A stretch of 19,755 bases of DNA, from contig JASHQF010000078.1 of the NCBI GenBank assembly GCA_030037695.1, positions 1 to 19,755 on the forward strand, in the 5' to 3' direction. Below, piece after piece: positions 13,890 to 19,755 of the stretch. The DNA is from Thermoplasmata archaeon. Lineage in GTDB: Archaea > Thermoplasmatota > Thermoplasmata > Lutacidiplasmatales > UBA184. The translations under genes and the position numbers were made by a program. How positions within the stretch are numbered: position 1 is the stretch's first letter; each line of letters begins with the position of its first letter. The notes beneath the pieces were generated by a model. That model was not told where the DNA came from. It saw nothing but the letters and a program-made list of their open reading frames with translations, and made no database searches.

Positions 13890-14681
13890 TCACGGGTCGG
13901 TCGGGGCCTGCGCCGGCTCGAGGTCCTCGCCGCCCGCGAAGATCCGCTGGCAGGCACGGTAGAACGTGTCGAGCCCCGTCGCCGCCTGGGCCGAGGTGGG
14001 GAGGAGGCCCGTGAGCGGGCCCATCGTGTCGATCCCCCGCAGGATCTCGGTGGAGAGCTGGATGTCGGGGGTCGGCACGTCCCGCGTCACCGCCTCGTAG
14101 AGCGCGCCGGGCTCGTCGGACCAGGCGGCGAGCTCCGCCAGCTTCTCCGCGGGCACCGTGTCGGACTTCGCGAGCAGGTTCACCATCGGTCGGCGGAGGC
14201 GGAACTCGACGGTGGCGCTCAGCAGCAGGAGGGAGACGAAGCCGGTCGGCGTGCGCGCGAGCGCTGGATCGAACAGGAAGGCGATCGCGCTCTGCTCCCC
14301 GCCGAGCGCATCGACGATCGCCTTGGACGCCTCCCGGAACGCGAACAGCTCGATCTGCCCCGGCGTGTCGACCAGGACGTAATCGGACGGGTGCAGCGCG
14401 ACCGCCTGCTTCACCTCGAAGACCTTGAGCGCGATCATGTCGGCCGCGGCGACCTGGGCGCCGTTCGGGCCGAGGCCGTACTCGTCCTGCACGTCGGCGA
14501 GCCGGATCCACTCGCGGATGTCGACGTCGGGCTCGAGCGCCCCGTCGTCGACGCCCGGATCGAGGTTGACGATCGTCGCGTCGTGCCCCTCGCCGCGGAG
14601 CCAGTTCGCGAACGCCCGGACGAACGTCGTCTTGCCGGCGCCGGCCGTGCCGGCGAAGAAGACGACCGGAGGCTCCTCCAT
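13890..14681 (-). CDS. GPN-loop GTPase
   Basis: This 263-residue protein belongs to the GPN-loop family found in archaea and eukaryotes. It has Walker A GTAGAGKTT (11-19), the defining Gly-Pro-Asn loop in YGLGPNGA (71-73), DTPGQIELF (105-113) and LLAKSD as a variant of NKxD. Family members form homodimers in which the GPN loop of one subunit enters the site of the other; eukaryotic relatives help assemble RNA polymerase II. The archaeal role is not settled. The ATG follows directly on the TGA of the SRP19 gene with no spacer, so it belongs to the S8e-SRP19 operon. The length matches the archaeal family apart from a short acidic/proline tail. Confidence 0.93.
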   Translation of the reverse strand: MEEPPVVFFAGTAGAGKTTFVRAFANWLRGEGHDATIVNLDPGVDDGALEPDVDIREWIRLADVQDEYGLGPNGAQVAAADMIALKVFEVKQAVALHPSDYVLVDTPGQIELFAFREASKAIVDALGGEQSAIAFLFDPALARTPTGFVSLLLLSATVEFRLRRPMVNLLAKSDTVPAEKLAELAAWSDEPGALYEAVTRDVPTPDIQLSTEILRGIDTMGPLTGLLPTSAQAATGLDTFYRACQRIFAGGEDLEPAQAPTDP

Positions 14682-14987
14682 TCAGCCCCTCGGCTTCGCG
14701 GGCTCGCCCCGGAGCTTTCGGATCTCTCGGGCGAGCGGACGGAGCAAGCCGGTCTTGGTCGTGCCGGTCTTCTTCGTGACCTTCACCCGCCCGGCCCCGG
14801 TCCAAGCCCGCCGCGGGTAGAGCTTCGCCGACTCGACCTCGGCCCGGTAGCCGAGACGCTGGGCGGCGCGGGCGATCTCCTCTGCCGTGAGGTCGCCGAT
14901 CGCCTCCGCCTCGGGGACCCGGCGACCCTCCGCCCGGGAGAGCCCCCGGTCGAGGTACGCCGGATAGACGTAGAAGTGCTCGGGCAT
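14682..14987 (-). CDS. signal recognition particle protein SRP19
   Basis: This 101-residue SRP19 binds 7S/SRP RNA helices 6 and 8 so that SRP54 can attach. Motifs include FYVYPAYLDRGLSRAEGRRV (5-24), the helix TAEEIARAAQRLGY (34-47), AKLYPRRAW and GRVKV. The C-terminus is basic (TKKTGTTKTG, then an Arg/Lys-rich end), as expected for RNA binding. It lies 22 nt after the S8e stop and its own stop abuts the GPN start, so it is in the middle of a three-gene operon. The length is normal for archaea and no key region is missing. Confidence 0.94.
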   Translation of the reverse strand: MPEHFYVYPAYLDRGLSRAEGRRVPEAEAIGDLTAEEIARAAQRLGYRAEVESAKLYPRRAWTGAGRVKVTKKTGTTKTGLLRPLAREIRKLRGEPAKPRG

Positions 14988-15009
14988 GCCGCCCGCCGCC
15001 GGAGCGGTC

Positions 15010-15402
15010 CTAGCCGGACGGGGTCGCGACCCGGATCCCGTTCAGGACCCCGTCCTGCCCCGGCCGGGAACGGACGCGGACGAGCCCGAGGTCGGTCTCG
15101 AGGATCGCGCCCTTCGTGATGATGTTCCGCTGTACGTAGTTCGGGTTCGCCGGGTTCTCGCGGACGGTGACGATCCGGGCCGACTGCATCTTGCCGGTCG
15201 CCGGATCGAAGACGTTGATCGTCGGCACGGTGAGGATCCTAAGCTTGACCCGGGCGCCCCGCACCCGGTACTTCTTCACGGTCCCGGCGCCGAGCGTGGC
15301 GGTCTGCAGTTCCCGGCCGATCTCGAACCGGCGCTTCTTCCGGGCGAGCCGGAGCCGGCCCCCGGTCCGCTTGCGCCGCGATCGGCCCTGCCAGATCCCC
15401 AC
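15010..15402 (-). CDS. 30S ribosomal protein S8e
   Basis: This 130-residue protein carries the archaeal/eukaryotic S8e signature: IWQGRSRRKRTGGRLR (3-18), followed by RKKRRFEIGR, KKYRVRGARVKLRI, TINVFDPATGKMQSARIVTV and NPANPNYVQRNIITKGAILET. It is highly basic at the N-terminus. The GTG start gives the standard N-terminus. A TATA-like GTATTTGA lies about 38 nt upstream (leader about 12 nt), just beyond the end of the glucose dehydrogenase gene. It heads the operon with SRP19 and the GPN GTPase, a translation and protein-targeting group. Confidence 0.96.
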   Translation of the reverse strand: MGIWQGRSRRKRTGGRLRLARKKRRFEIGRELQTATLGAGTVKKYRVRGARVKLRILTVPTINVFDPATGKMQSARIVTVRENPANPNYVQRNIITKGAILETDLGLVRVRSRPGQDGVLNGIRVATPSG

Positions 15403-15436
15403 GTCCGCCTCCGAGGGGCGTTCGGACCGAGGCGCG

Positions 15437-15444
15437 GTATTTGA
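15437..15444 (-). promoter_or_regulatory. TATA-like box of the S8e operon
   Basis: The minus strand reads TCAAATAC about 38 nt before the S8e GTG. It is squeezed between the stop of the upstream dehydrogenase and S8e, indicating that S8e has its own promoter although the genes share a strand. Confidence 0.45.
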
Positions 15445-15449
15445 CCCTT

Positions 15450-16565
15450 TCAGCGCGCAGGCGCCGGTCCGGCCCCCGTGCCGACGGTGAGCACCGTCTT
15501 GATCGAGCCCGCGTCACGGCCGGCCAGGATCGCCGGCGCTTCGGCGAGGGGGCGGCGCGCGGTGAGGAGCGCGCCGACCGCGCCCGGCCAGCGGGACTCG
15601 AACGTGGCGAGGTCGCGGAGACCGGCCTCGAAATCGGCGTGGCTCGCGTTCACGCTCCCGACGACCGCGCGGTTCCCGAGGACGAGCCCGCGCAGCAGCG
15701 CCCCGGCCGGCACGGAGAGGGGCGGGGTCCGCGCGTCCGGGATCCCCGTCAGCACGAGCGTTCCGTTCGGTGCGAGGCGCTCGATCAGATCGATCGCGAG
15801 CGACGGGGCGCCGGCCGCCTCGAGCACGAGGTCGAACCGATCGGCCCCGAGCGCCGCGAGTCCCTCGGCGACGTTCGTGTGCCGGGCCCCGACGGTGCGC
15901 AGGACGCGGGCCGCGACCGTCGACTCGTCGTGGCGATCGATCGCCGTCACCGCGTACCCTCGGGACCGAAGGGCGAGGGTCGCGAGCATGCCGACCGCCC
16001 CGGTGCCGGCGACGAGCGCGCTCGCGGCGACCCCGGTCCCGTCGGGCGAAGGGCGCGCGACGCGGCCCCGCACGGCCTCCCCTTGGGCGATCGCCTTCTC
16101 CACCACGCTGAACGGTTCGAGCAGGACCGCGATCGGGGCGAGCGGGGCGGGGACACGGACCAGGAACTCCGGCCGCTCGCCGTACTCCTGCGCGAAGTAC
16201 CCCGGGGCCCCGGCGATGCCCCGCTCCGTGTACCGGCCGGTCGCGCAGAAATCCGAGCGGCCGGCGCGGCAGTACGGGCACGCGCCGCATCCTCGTCGGA
16301 CGGTCGCGACCACGAGGTCCCCGGCGGCAAGGCCGGGGGCGCTCGGCGGAACCTCCACGACCCGGCCGAGGTTCTCGTGACCCAGGATGAGGTAGGGGAC
16401 TCCGGCCGGCGCGCGGCCGTACTTCCCGGCGACGATGTCAAGATCGGTGCCGCAGACCCCGCACTCCACCACCGCGACGTGGACGTCGTCGGGACCCAGG
16501 AGGGGGGCCGGGACCTCCTCGACGGTGGCGCCGGGCGCGGGCGGACGTACGACGACCGCCCGCAT
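15450..16565 (-). CDS. glucose (aldose) 1-dehydrogenase, zinc-dependent MDR family
   Basis: This 371-residue medium-chain dehydrogenase resembles the archaeal glucose dehydrogenases that oxidise glucose or galactose to the lactone with NAD(P). Catalytic zinc residues are C38 and D41 (CGVCGTD) with H63-E64 (LILGHENLG). The structural zinc cysteines C93, C96, C99 and C107 are all present, followed by the family-specific TGRYTERGI. The Rossmann motif is GTGAVG (187-192). NRAVVGSVNAS near the C-terminal third is also characteristic. It starts 3 nt after the KDG aldolase stop. The pair matches the first and cleavage steps of the archaeal Entner-Doudoroff pathway. Coenzyme preference is unclear: the residues after the second strand are DRHD. 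Confidence 0.88.
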   Translation of the reverse strand: MRAVVVRPPAPGATVEEVPAPLLGPDDVHVAVVECGVCGTDLDIVAGKYGRAPAGVPYLILGHENLGRVVEVPPSAPGLAAGDLVVATVRRGCGACPYCRAGRSDFCATGRYTERGIAGAPGYFAQEYGERPEFLVRVPAPLAPIAVLLEPFSVVEKAIAQGEAVRGRVARPSPDGTGVAASALVAGTGAVGMLATLALRSRGYAVTAIDRHDESTVAARVLRTVGARHTNVAEGLAALGADRFDLVLEAAGAPSLAIDLIERLAPNGTLVLTGIPDARTPPLSVPAGALLRGLVLGNRAVVGSVNASHADFEAGLRDLATFESRWPGAVGALLTARRPLAEAPAILAGRDAGSIKTVLTVGTGAGPAPAR

Positions 16566-16568
16566 CGC

Positions 16569-17468
16569 TCAGCCCCGAAGGTAGCCCGCGAGGCGCGTCT
16601 CGACCGGCGCGAGCGCGGCGAGCACCGCGCGAGCCTCCTCCTCGGTCAGCGGATCGATCGGCGAGCGGCTCCCCGCCTCGAAGCCCCCGAACCGGCCGAG
16701 CAGGAACTTCGCGGTCGCGGGGAAGGGCCCGGCGGCGAGGACGCGGGCGAGTTCGTCGACCAATCCCTGGAGCTCGGCGGTGCGCGGGGTCGGGCCCGCG
16801 CGCGCGGCCCGGACCAGCTCGACCGTCAGCGCGGGCGCGACGTTCCCGGTCCCCATCACCGCGCCGGCCGCTCCGGCCCCGATCGCCCGCGAGGCAAGGG
16901 CATCGTCGCCCGGAAAGACCCCGAACCCGGGCGGCCGGCCGGTCAGGAGGGCCTCCACAGGGGCCCACGCCCCCGCGGTCTCCTTGGCGCCCACGAGGAC
17001 CCCCTCGCTCCCCAGTTGGTGGAGCAGCGCCGCGGGGAGCGAGTAGCCGACGAGGGACGGGATATCGTAGGCGAGCAGGGGGAGTCCGACGGCGGCCCGG
17101 AGCTCCCGGTAGTACCGGGCGACCGAGGCGAGCGGAGGGTGCAGGTAGTACGGAGGGACGGCGACGAGCACGGCCGCGCCGCGGGACTCCGCCTCCTCGG
17201 CCAGCTCGATCGCCCTCCGGGTCGTGGGGGCCCCGCAGCCGACCCAGACATCGGTGCGGCCCGTCACGCTCTCGATCACGCTCTCGAGGAGTCGCCCCCG
17301 CTCCCGCGGTTCGATCGAAGGGAACTCTCCCATCGAGCCGAGCAGGAACAGGTGGTCGACGCCCCGCTCGCTCAAGCGTCGAGCGAACGCCGCGTTCCTG
17401 CCCGGATCGATCGACCCGTCGCCGGCAAAGAGGGTGAGGACCGGGACGGCGAGGCCCTCGAGCGGCAT
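16569..17468 (-). CDS. 2-keto-3-deoxy(-6-phospho)gluconate aldolase-like, DHDPS/NAL family
   Basis: This 299-residue class I aldolase of the dihydrodipicolinate synthase/N-acetylneuraminate lyase superfamily has the glycine loop GSMGEFPS (44-51), PPYYLHPP (105-112), the catalytic tyrosine in YDIP (Y134) and the Schiff-base lysine in GAKETAG (K162). Archaeal KD(P)G aldolases split KDG into pyruvate and glyceraldehyde, and several are promiscuous between gluconate and galactonate derivatives. The neighbouring glucose dehydrogenase makes this the likeliest assignment. A true DapA is less likely in this setting but cannot be excluded by motifs alone. The frame is open far upstream; the ATG at 17468 is chosen because it starts the fold and has a TATA-like box about 27 nt upstream. 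Confidence 0.85.
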   Translation of the reverse strand: MPLEGLAVPVLTLFAGDGSIDPGRNAAFARRLSERGVDHLFLLGSMGEFPSIEPRERGRLLESVIESVTGRTDVWVGCGAPTTRRAIELAEEAESRGAAVLVAVPPYYLHPPLASVARYYRELRAAVGLPLLAYDIPSLVGYSLPAALLHQLGSEGVLVGAKETAGAWAPVEALLTGRPPGFGVFPGDDALASRAIGAGAAGAVMGTGNVAPALTVELVRAARAGPTPRTAELQGLVDELARVLAAGPFPATAKFLLGRFGGFEAGSRSPIDPLTEEEARAVLAALAPVETRLAGYLRG

Positions 17469-17491
17469 CGGCCCCGAATCGGGCGCGGCGT

Positions 17492-17497
17492 CATAAC
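17492..17497. promoter_or_regulatory. TATA-like box between divergent aldolase and RNase HII genes
   Basis: CATAAC lies about 27 nt from the aldolase ATG (17468, minus) and about 24 nt from the RNase HII GTG (17518, plus). With only 49 bp between the genes, one element or two overlapping ones must serve both directions. Confidence 0.45.
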
Positions 17498-17517
17498 GCC
17501 TCCAACGTTGCTCGCTC

Positions 17518-18192
17518 GTGCTCGCGCCCTCCCCGCGGCGCACCGTCGGGGTGGACGAGGCCGGCCGGGGCTCCTGGCTCGGCCCGCTCGTCGTCGGGGC
17601 GTTCGCGGTGGATGCGTCGCGCGTTGCCGATCTTCGCTCGCTCGGGGCCCGGGACTCCAAGGAGCTCAGCCCCCGCGCGCGGGAACGTGCGTACGACGCG
17701 CTGGTCGAGGTCGGAGCGGCGTCCTCGGTCGAACTGGACCCGGCGGAGATCGACCGCCATGTCGCGCTCGGCCAGCTCAACGAGCTCGAGGCGCGAGCGT
17801 TCGGCGAGCTGCTCCGGCCCTGCGCCCCCGCCGTCGCGTACGTCGACGCCTGCGATGTCGACGAGCGTCGCTTCGGCCGCCGCGTCGCGGCCCGCGCCGG
17901 CGTGGGCGTACGGGTGATCGCGCGCCATCGCGCGGACCGGACGTACCCGGTCGTGGGTGCCGCCTCGATCGTCGCGAAGGTCCGCCGCGATCGGCGGATC
18001 GCCGAGCTCGAGCGCGAGCTCGGACGCCCGATCGGGAGCGGGTACCCGAGCGATCCCGCCACGATCGCCGCGGTCCGATCGCTCGTCGCTCCGGGGGCCG
18101 AACGGCCGGCCTGGCTGCGCTCCTCGTGGAGCACGACGACAAGGGTTTTGCGCTCCCGTCCGCCTCGGCCGGACCGGGAACGGCTCGCATGA
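17518..18192 (+). CDS. rnhB: ribonuclease HII
   Basis: This 224-residue enzyme cuts the RNA strand of RNA-DNA hybrids and single ribonucleotides in DNA. All motifs are intact: GVDEAGRGSWLGPLVVGA (D13, E14), DSKEL (46-50), YVDACDVDERRFG (D110) and the last acidic motif HRADRTYPVVGAASIVAK (D140). The GTG start is close to the first catalytic motif and about 24 nt after the TATA-like element. The C-terminus is Arg/Pro-rich and ends in an ATGA overlap with the SCP2-like gene. The length is normal for archaeal RNase HII. Confidence 0.94.
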   Translation: MLAPSPRRTVGVDEAGRGSWLGPLVVGAFAVDASRVADLRSLGARDSKELSPRARERAYDALVEVGAASSVELDPAEIDRHVALGQLNELEARAFGELLRPCAPAVAYVDACDVDERRFGRRVAARAGVGVRVIARHRADRTYPVVGAASIVAKVRRDRRIAELERELGRPIGSGYPSDPATIAAVRSLVAPGAERPAWLRSSWSTTTRVLRSRPPRPDRERLA

Positions 18193-18524
18193 GCGTCGAG
18201 GAGTCGATCGCCTCCCTGGTCGATCGGTTCAACCGCAGGGTCGAGCGGACCCCCGCGGTCCGCGAGGAGCTCGACGGGCTCGCCCGGACGATCGCGATCC
18301 GGCTCACCGACGGCGGGAGCTACTCGGTCGACCTCGACCGGGCGCGCCTCTCCAACCTGCGCACCGGACGCGCCGACGGCTCGGACCTCACGATCACGAC
18401 CGACGTCGCCACGTTCGAGGGGCTCCTGCGCAAGGAGATCGGGCCGATGAAGGCGATCGTCACCGGGAAGCTCAAGATCGAGGGGAGCCTCGAGGACAAG
18501 CTCCTCCTGCGGCGGTTGCTGTAG
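18189..18524 (+). CDS. stand-alone SCP2-like sterol/lipid-transfer domain protein
   Basis: This 111-residue protein has the SCP2 pattern: an N-terminal helix (VEESIASLVDRFNRRVER), strands with ARTIAIRLTDGGSYSVDL, then GSDLTITTDVATFEGLLRKE and the closing KAIVTGKLKIEGSLEDKLLL typical of the family. SCP2 domains hold hydrophobic ligands in a cavity. Archaea generally lack sterols, so the ligand is more likely an isoprenoid lipid or acyl-CoA (inference). The ATG overlaps the RNase HII stop (ATGA), indicating coupled translation although the functions seem unrelated. It converges on the arginine decarboxylase gene with a 14-nt gap. Confidence 0.85.
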   Translation: MSVEESIASLVDRFNRRVERTPAVREELDGLARTIAIRLTDGGSYSVDLDRARLSNLRTGRADGSDLTITTDVATFEGLLRKEIGPMKAIVTGKLKIEGSLEDKLLLRRLL

Positions 18525-18538
18525 ACATTCGGCGGCCG

Positions 18539-19039
18539 CTACGGCAGGAACACGCAGGCCGCGATGCAGACCCCGTAGTGGTCCATCGGGATCGACAGCT
18601 CCTCGGTGCGGTAGGCGACGCGCCGCAGCTCGACGCCCCGGAAGTGGGCGATCTCCTCCATCCGCCACTTGAGGAACTCCTTGAGCGACTTCTGGGTGCC
18701 GTGCAGGTGACCCTCGGCGACGTACCCGCCCTGGCCGTCGGTGCGGAACCCGTAGGCGATGCCGGCGCTGATCACCTCGCCCTCGCCGCCGCCGTGCCGC
18801 GCGAGGACGCAATGGGTGATCGCGCCGCGCGCGATCCGCTGGCGGTCGACCTGGCGGATCCCGATCGGGAGCACGGAGGAGACGCTGACGAGGTTCTGCT
18901 CGCCGATCCCCGCCTGCAGGAGCGCGAGGTCGAAGGCGTTGAGCTCGCTCGTCTTGTTGATGCCGCGGCCGCTGGTCACGAAGAACCGCGAGGGGACCGG
19001 GAGGAGCGTCTGGATCGCCGGCGCTCGGGCGCGAGGCAC
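18539..19039 (-). CDS. pdaD: pyruvoyl-dependent arginine decarboxylase
   Basis: This 166-residue proenzyme cleaves itself between two serines to make alpha and beta chains, the second serine becoming the pyruvoyl group. The cleavage motif is LVSVSSVLP, with S54-S55. Further signatures are FFVTSGRGINKTSELNAFDLA (about 19-39, read as two overlapping motifs), the GEGEVISAGIAYG segment and the GTQKSLKEFLKWRMEEIA helix. It makes agmatine from arginine, used in archaea for polyamines and for agmatidine in tRNA-Ile. The GTG start is about 27 nt after the box CCTTAAGG at 19063-19070, consistent with a leaderless mRNA. The length and key residues match the archaeal family. Confidence 0.94.
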   Translation of the reverse strand: MPRARAPAIQTLLPVPSRFFVTSGRGINKTSELNAFDLALLQAGIGEQNLVSVSSVLPIGIRQVDRQRIARGAITHCVLARHGGGEGEVISAGIAYGFRTDGQGGYVAEGHLHGTQKSLKEFLKWRMEEIAHFRGVELRRVAYRTEELSIPMDHYGVCIAACVFLP

Positions 19040-19062
19040 TCCGGCCCGGGAGAGCCCCTCGT

Positions 19063-19070
19063 CCTTAAGG
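19063..19070 (-). promoter_or_regulatory. TATA-like box of the arginine decarboxylase gene
   Basis: The perfect palindrome CCTTAAGG is centred about 27 nt before the GTG at 19039. It shows that the gene has its own promoter even though another minus-strand gene ends only 71 nt upstream of its start. Confidence 0.55.
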
Positions 19071-19110
19071 TTTGGGCCGCCGAGCGGAGCGCGCCCGCGC
19101 CGGGCGGCCG

Positions 19111-19683
19111 CTAGACCATGATCGCGTGGCGCCGACGCATCGTCGCCTCGCTCTCGCCGCGGACGACGAGCAGCTCGGCGATCAGCGCGTCGGTGAGGCG
19201 CAGGCTCGCCGACTCGAACAGGGTGCCCAGCGGCGCGAACCGCGGGCGATCGGCATCGTCGGGGAGCTCGAGCTCGAGGAGGAGCGTCGCCGTGTGGGCA
19301 AGCTTCGAGGCCGGACGCGCCGTGATCACGACGAGCTCCGCCCCCTCCCGGCGGACGATGTTCGCGGTCTGGATCGACGAGTAGCTCTCGCCCTGGCCGG
19401 AGAGGATCACGACCGCGTCGCCGCGGCGGACGATCGGGGTGACGCTCTCCCCGATGACGTAGGCCCGCAGGCCGGCCTGCACGAGCCGCATGGCGAACGC
19501 CCGGCCGACGATCCCGCTGCGGCCGGCACCGTAGACGAAGATCTGGGGGGCTCGGCTCAACAGCTCGACGGCCCGGGAGATCGCGGCCGGGTCGATCCGG
19601 GCGAGCGCCGCCGTGACGCTCTCGCCGAGGTACCGCTGGGCCCGGACGAACACCGAGCCGCTAGCGTCGCCGCCGTCGGGCAC
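19111..19683 (-). CDS. 6-phospho-3-hexuloisomerase (SIS domain)
   Basis: This 190-residue SIS-fold sugar-phosphate isomerase interconverts arabino-hex-3-ulose 6-phosphate and fructose 6-phosphate; in archaea this ribulose monophosphate reaction usually runs backward to make pentoses. Markers are VYGAGRSGIVGRAFAMRL (50-67), YVIGESVTPIVRRGD (75-89), SGQGES (95-100, in place of the common SGSGET), PLGTLFE (151-157) and the C-terminal RRRHAIMV with H186. The GTG at 19683 is the first start codon seen, but the frame stays open to the window edge (24 more codons), so the true start could lie outside. The partner hexulose phosphate synthase is not in the window. The last 72 bases show no TATA-like element. 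Confidence 0.88.
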   Translation of the reverse strand: MPDGGDASGSVFVRAQRYLGESVTAALARIDPAAISRAVELLSRAPQIFVYGAGRSGIVGRAFAMRLVQAGLRAYVIGESVTPIVRRGDAVVILSGQGESYSSIQTANIVRREGAELVVITARPASKLAHTATLLLELELPDDADRPRFAPLGTLFESASLRLTDALIAELLVVRGESEATMRRRHAIMV

Positions 19684-19755
19684 GGCTCCCTCCCGCCGCT
19701 CCGCCCGCGCGCGCCGGCGGGGAGGCCTTCCGGGCGGGCCGCGGGGGCCCGCGGC

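Noticed and set aside
15441..18524. A 1027-codon plus-strand open frame
   Set aside because: Only its last 111 codons (SCP2-like) are supported. The rest is antisense to the dehydrogenase and aldolase, or out of frame with RNase HII, and is low-complexity; a GC-rich artefact.

Overview
This is a GC-rich archaeal window of about 20 kb. Ribosomal protein S8e, SRP19, a GPN-loop GTPase, a pyruvoyl-type arginine decarboxylase and an ADP-forming acyl-CoA synthetase all point to Archaea. Several start codons lie about 25-27 nt downstream of a TATA-like box, the pattern of leaderless archaeal transcription. A glucose dehydrogenase/KDG aldolase operon together with leaderless starts suggests a relative of the Thermoplasmatota; that placement is an inference from gene content. 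No rRNA, tRNA, CRISPR array or insertion sequence was found.

Left part (1-6341), cell surface. After the tail of an unidentified gene come three minus-strand genes: a small membrane protein, an unknown protein and a DedA-family protein. Next are a Wzx-like flippase (minus), a second copy of the small membrane protein (minus) and a large polytopic GT-C-like membrane protein (plus). The two small membrane proteins are clear paralogues that share the motif NCTYGxCP between two membrane helices. NCT is also an N-glycosylation sequon, which is notable beside a flippase and a GT-C-like protein.

Middle part (6357-13453), energy metabolism and cofactors. A two-subunit 2-oxoacid:ferredoxin oxidoreductase faces the molybdopterin synthase pair MoaD-MoaE. 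MoaE runs tail-to-tail into a fused ADP-forming acyl-CoA synthetase, with a long overlap. A TATA element is apparently shared between the synthetase and an Mrp/NBP35 Fe-S carrier ATPase, which converges on a short soluble TraB/PrgY-like protein.

Right part (13584-19755), housekeeping and sugar metabolism. A 100-residue protein of unknown function converges on an S8e-SRP19-GPN GTPase operon. Then come the KDG aldolase-glucose dehydrogenase operon (Entner-Doudoroff type), RNase HII coupled to a stand-alone SCP2 protein, pyruvoyl arginine decarboxylase and 6-phospho-3-hexuloisomerase.

Taken together, the dehydrogenase, aldolase, oxidoreductase and synthetase could form a route from glucose through pyruvate and acetyl-CoA to acetate plus ATP. 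Genes alternate in divergent and convergent pairs with very little intergenic space. The only gene-free stretch over 300 bp (1828-2165) carries an AT-rich element framed by an 8-bp direct repeat.
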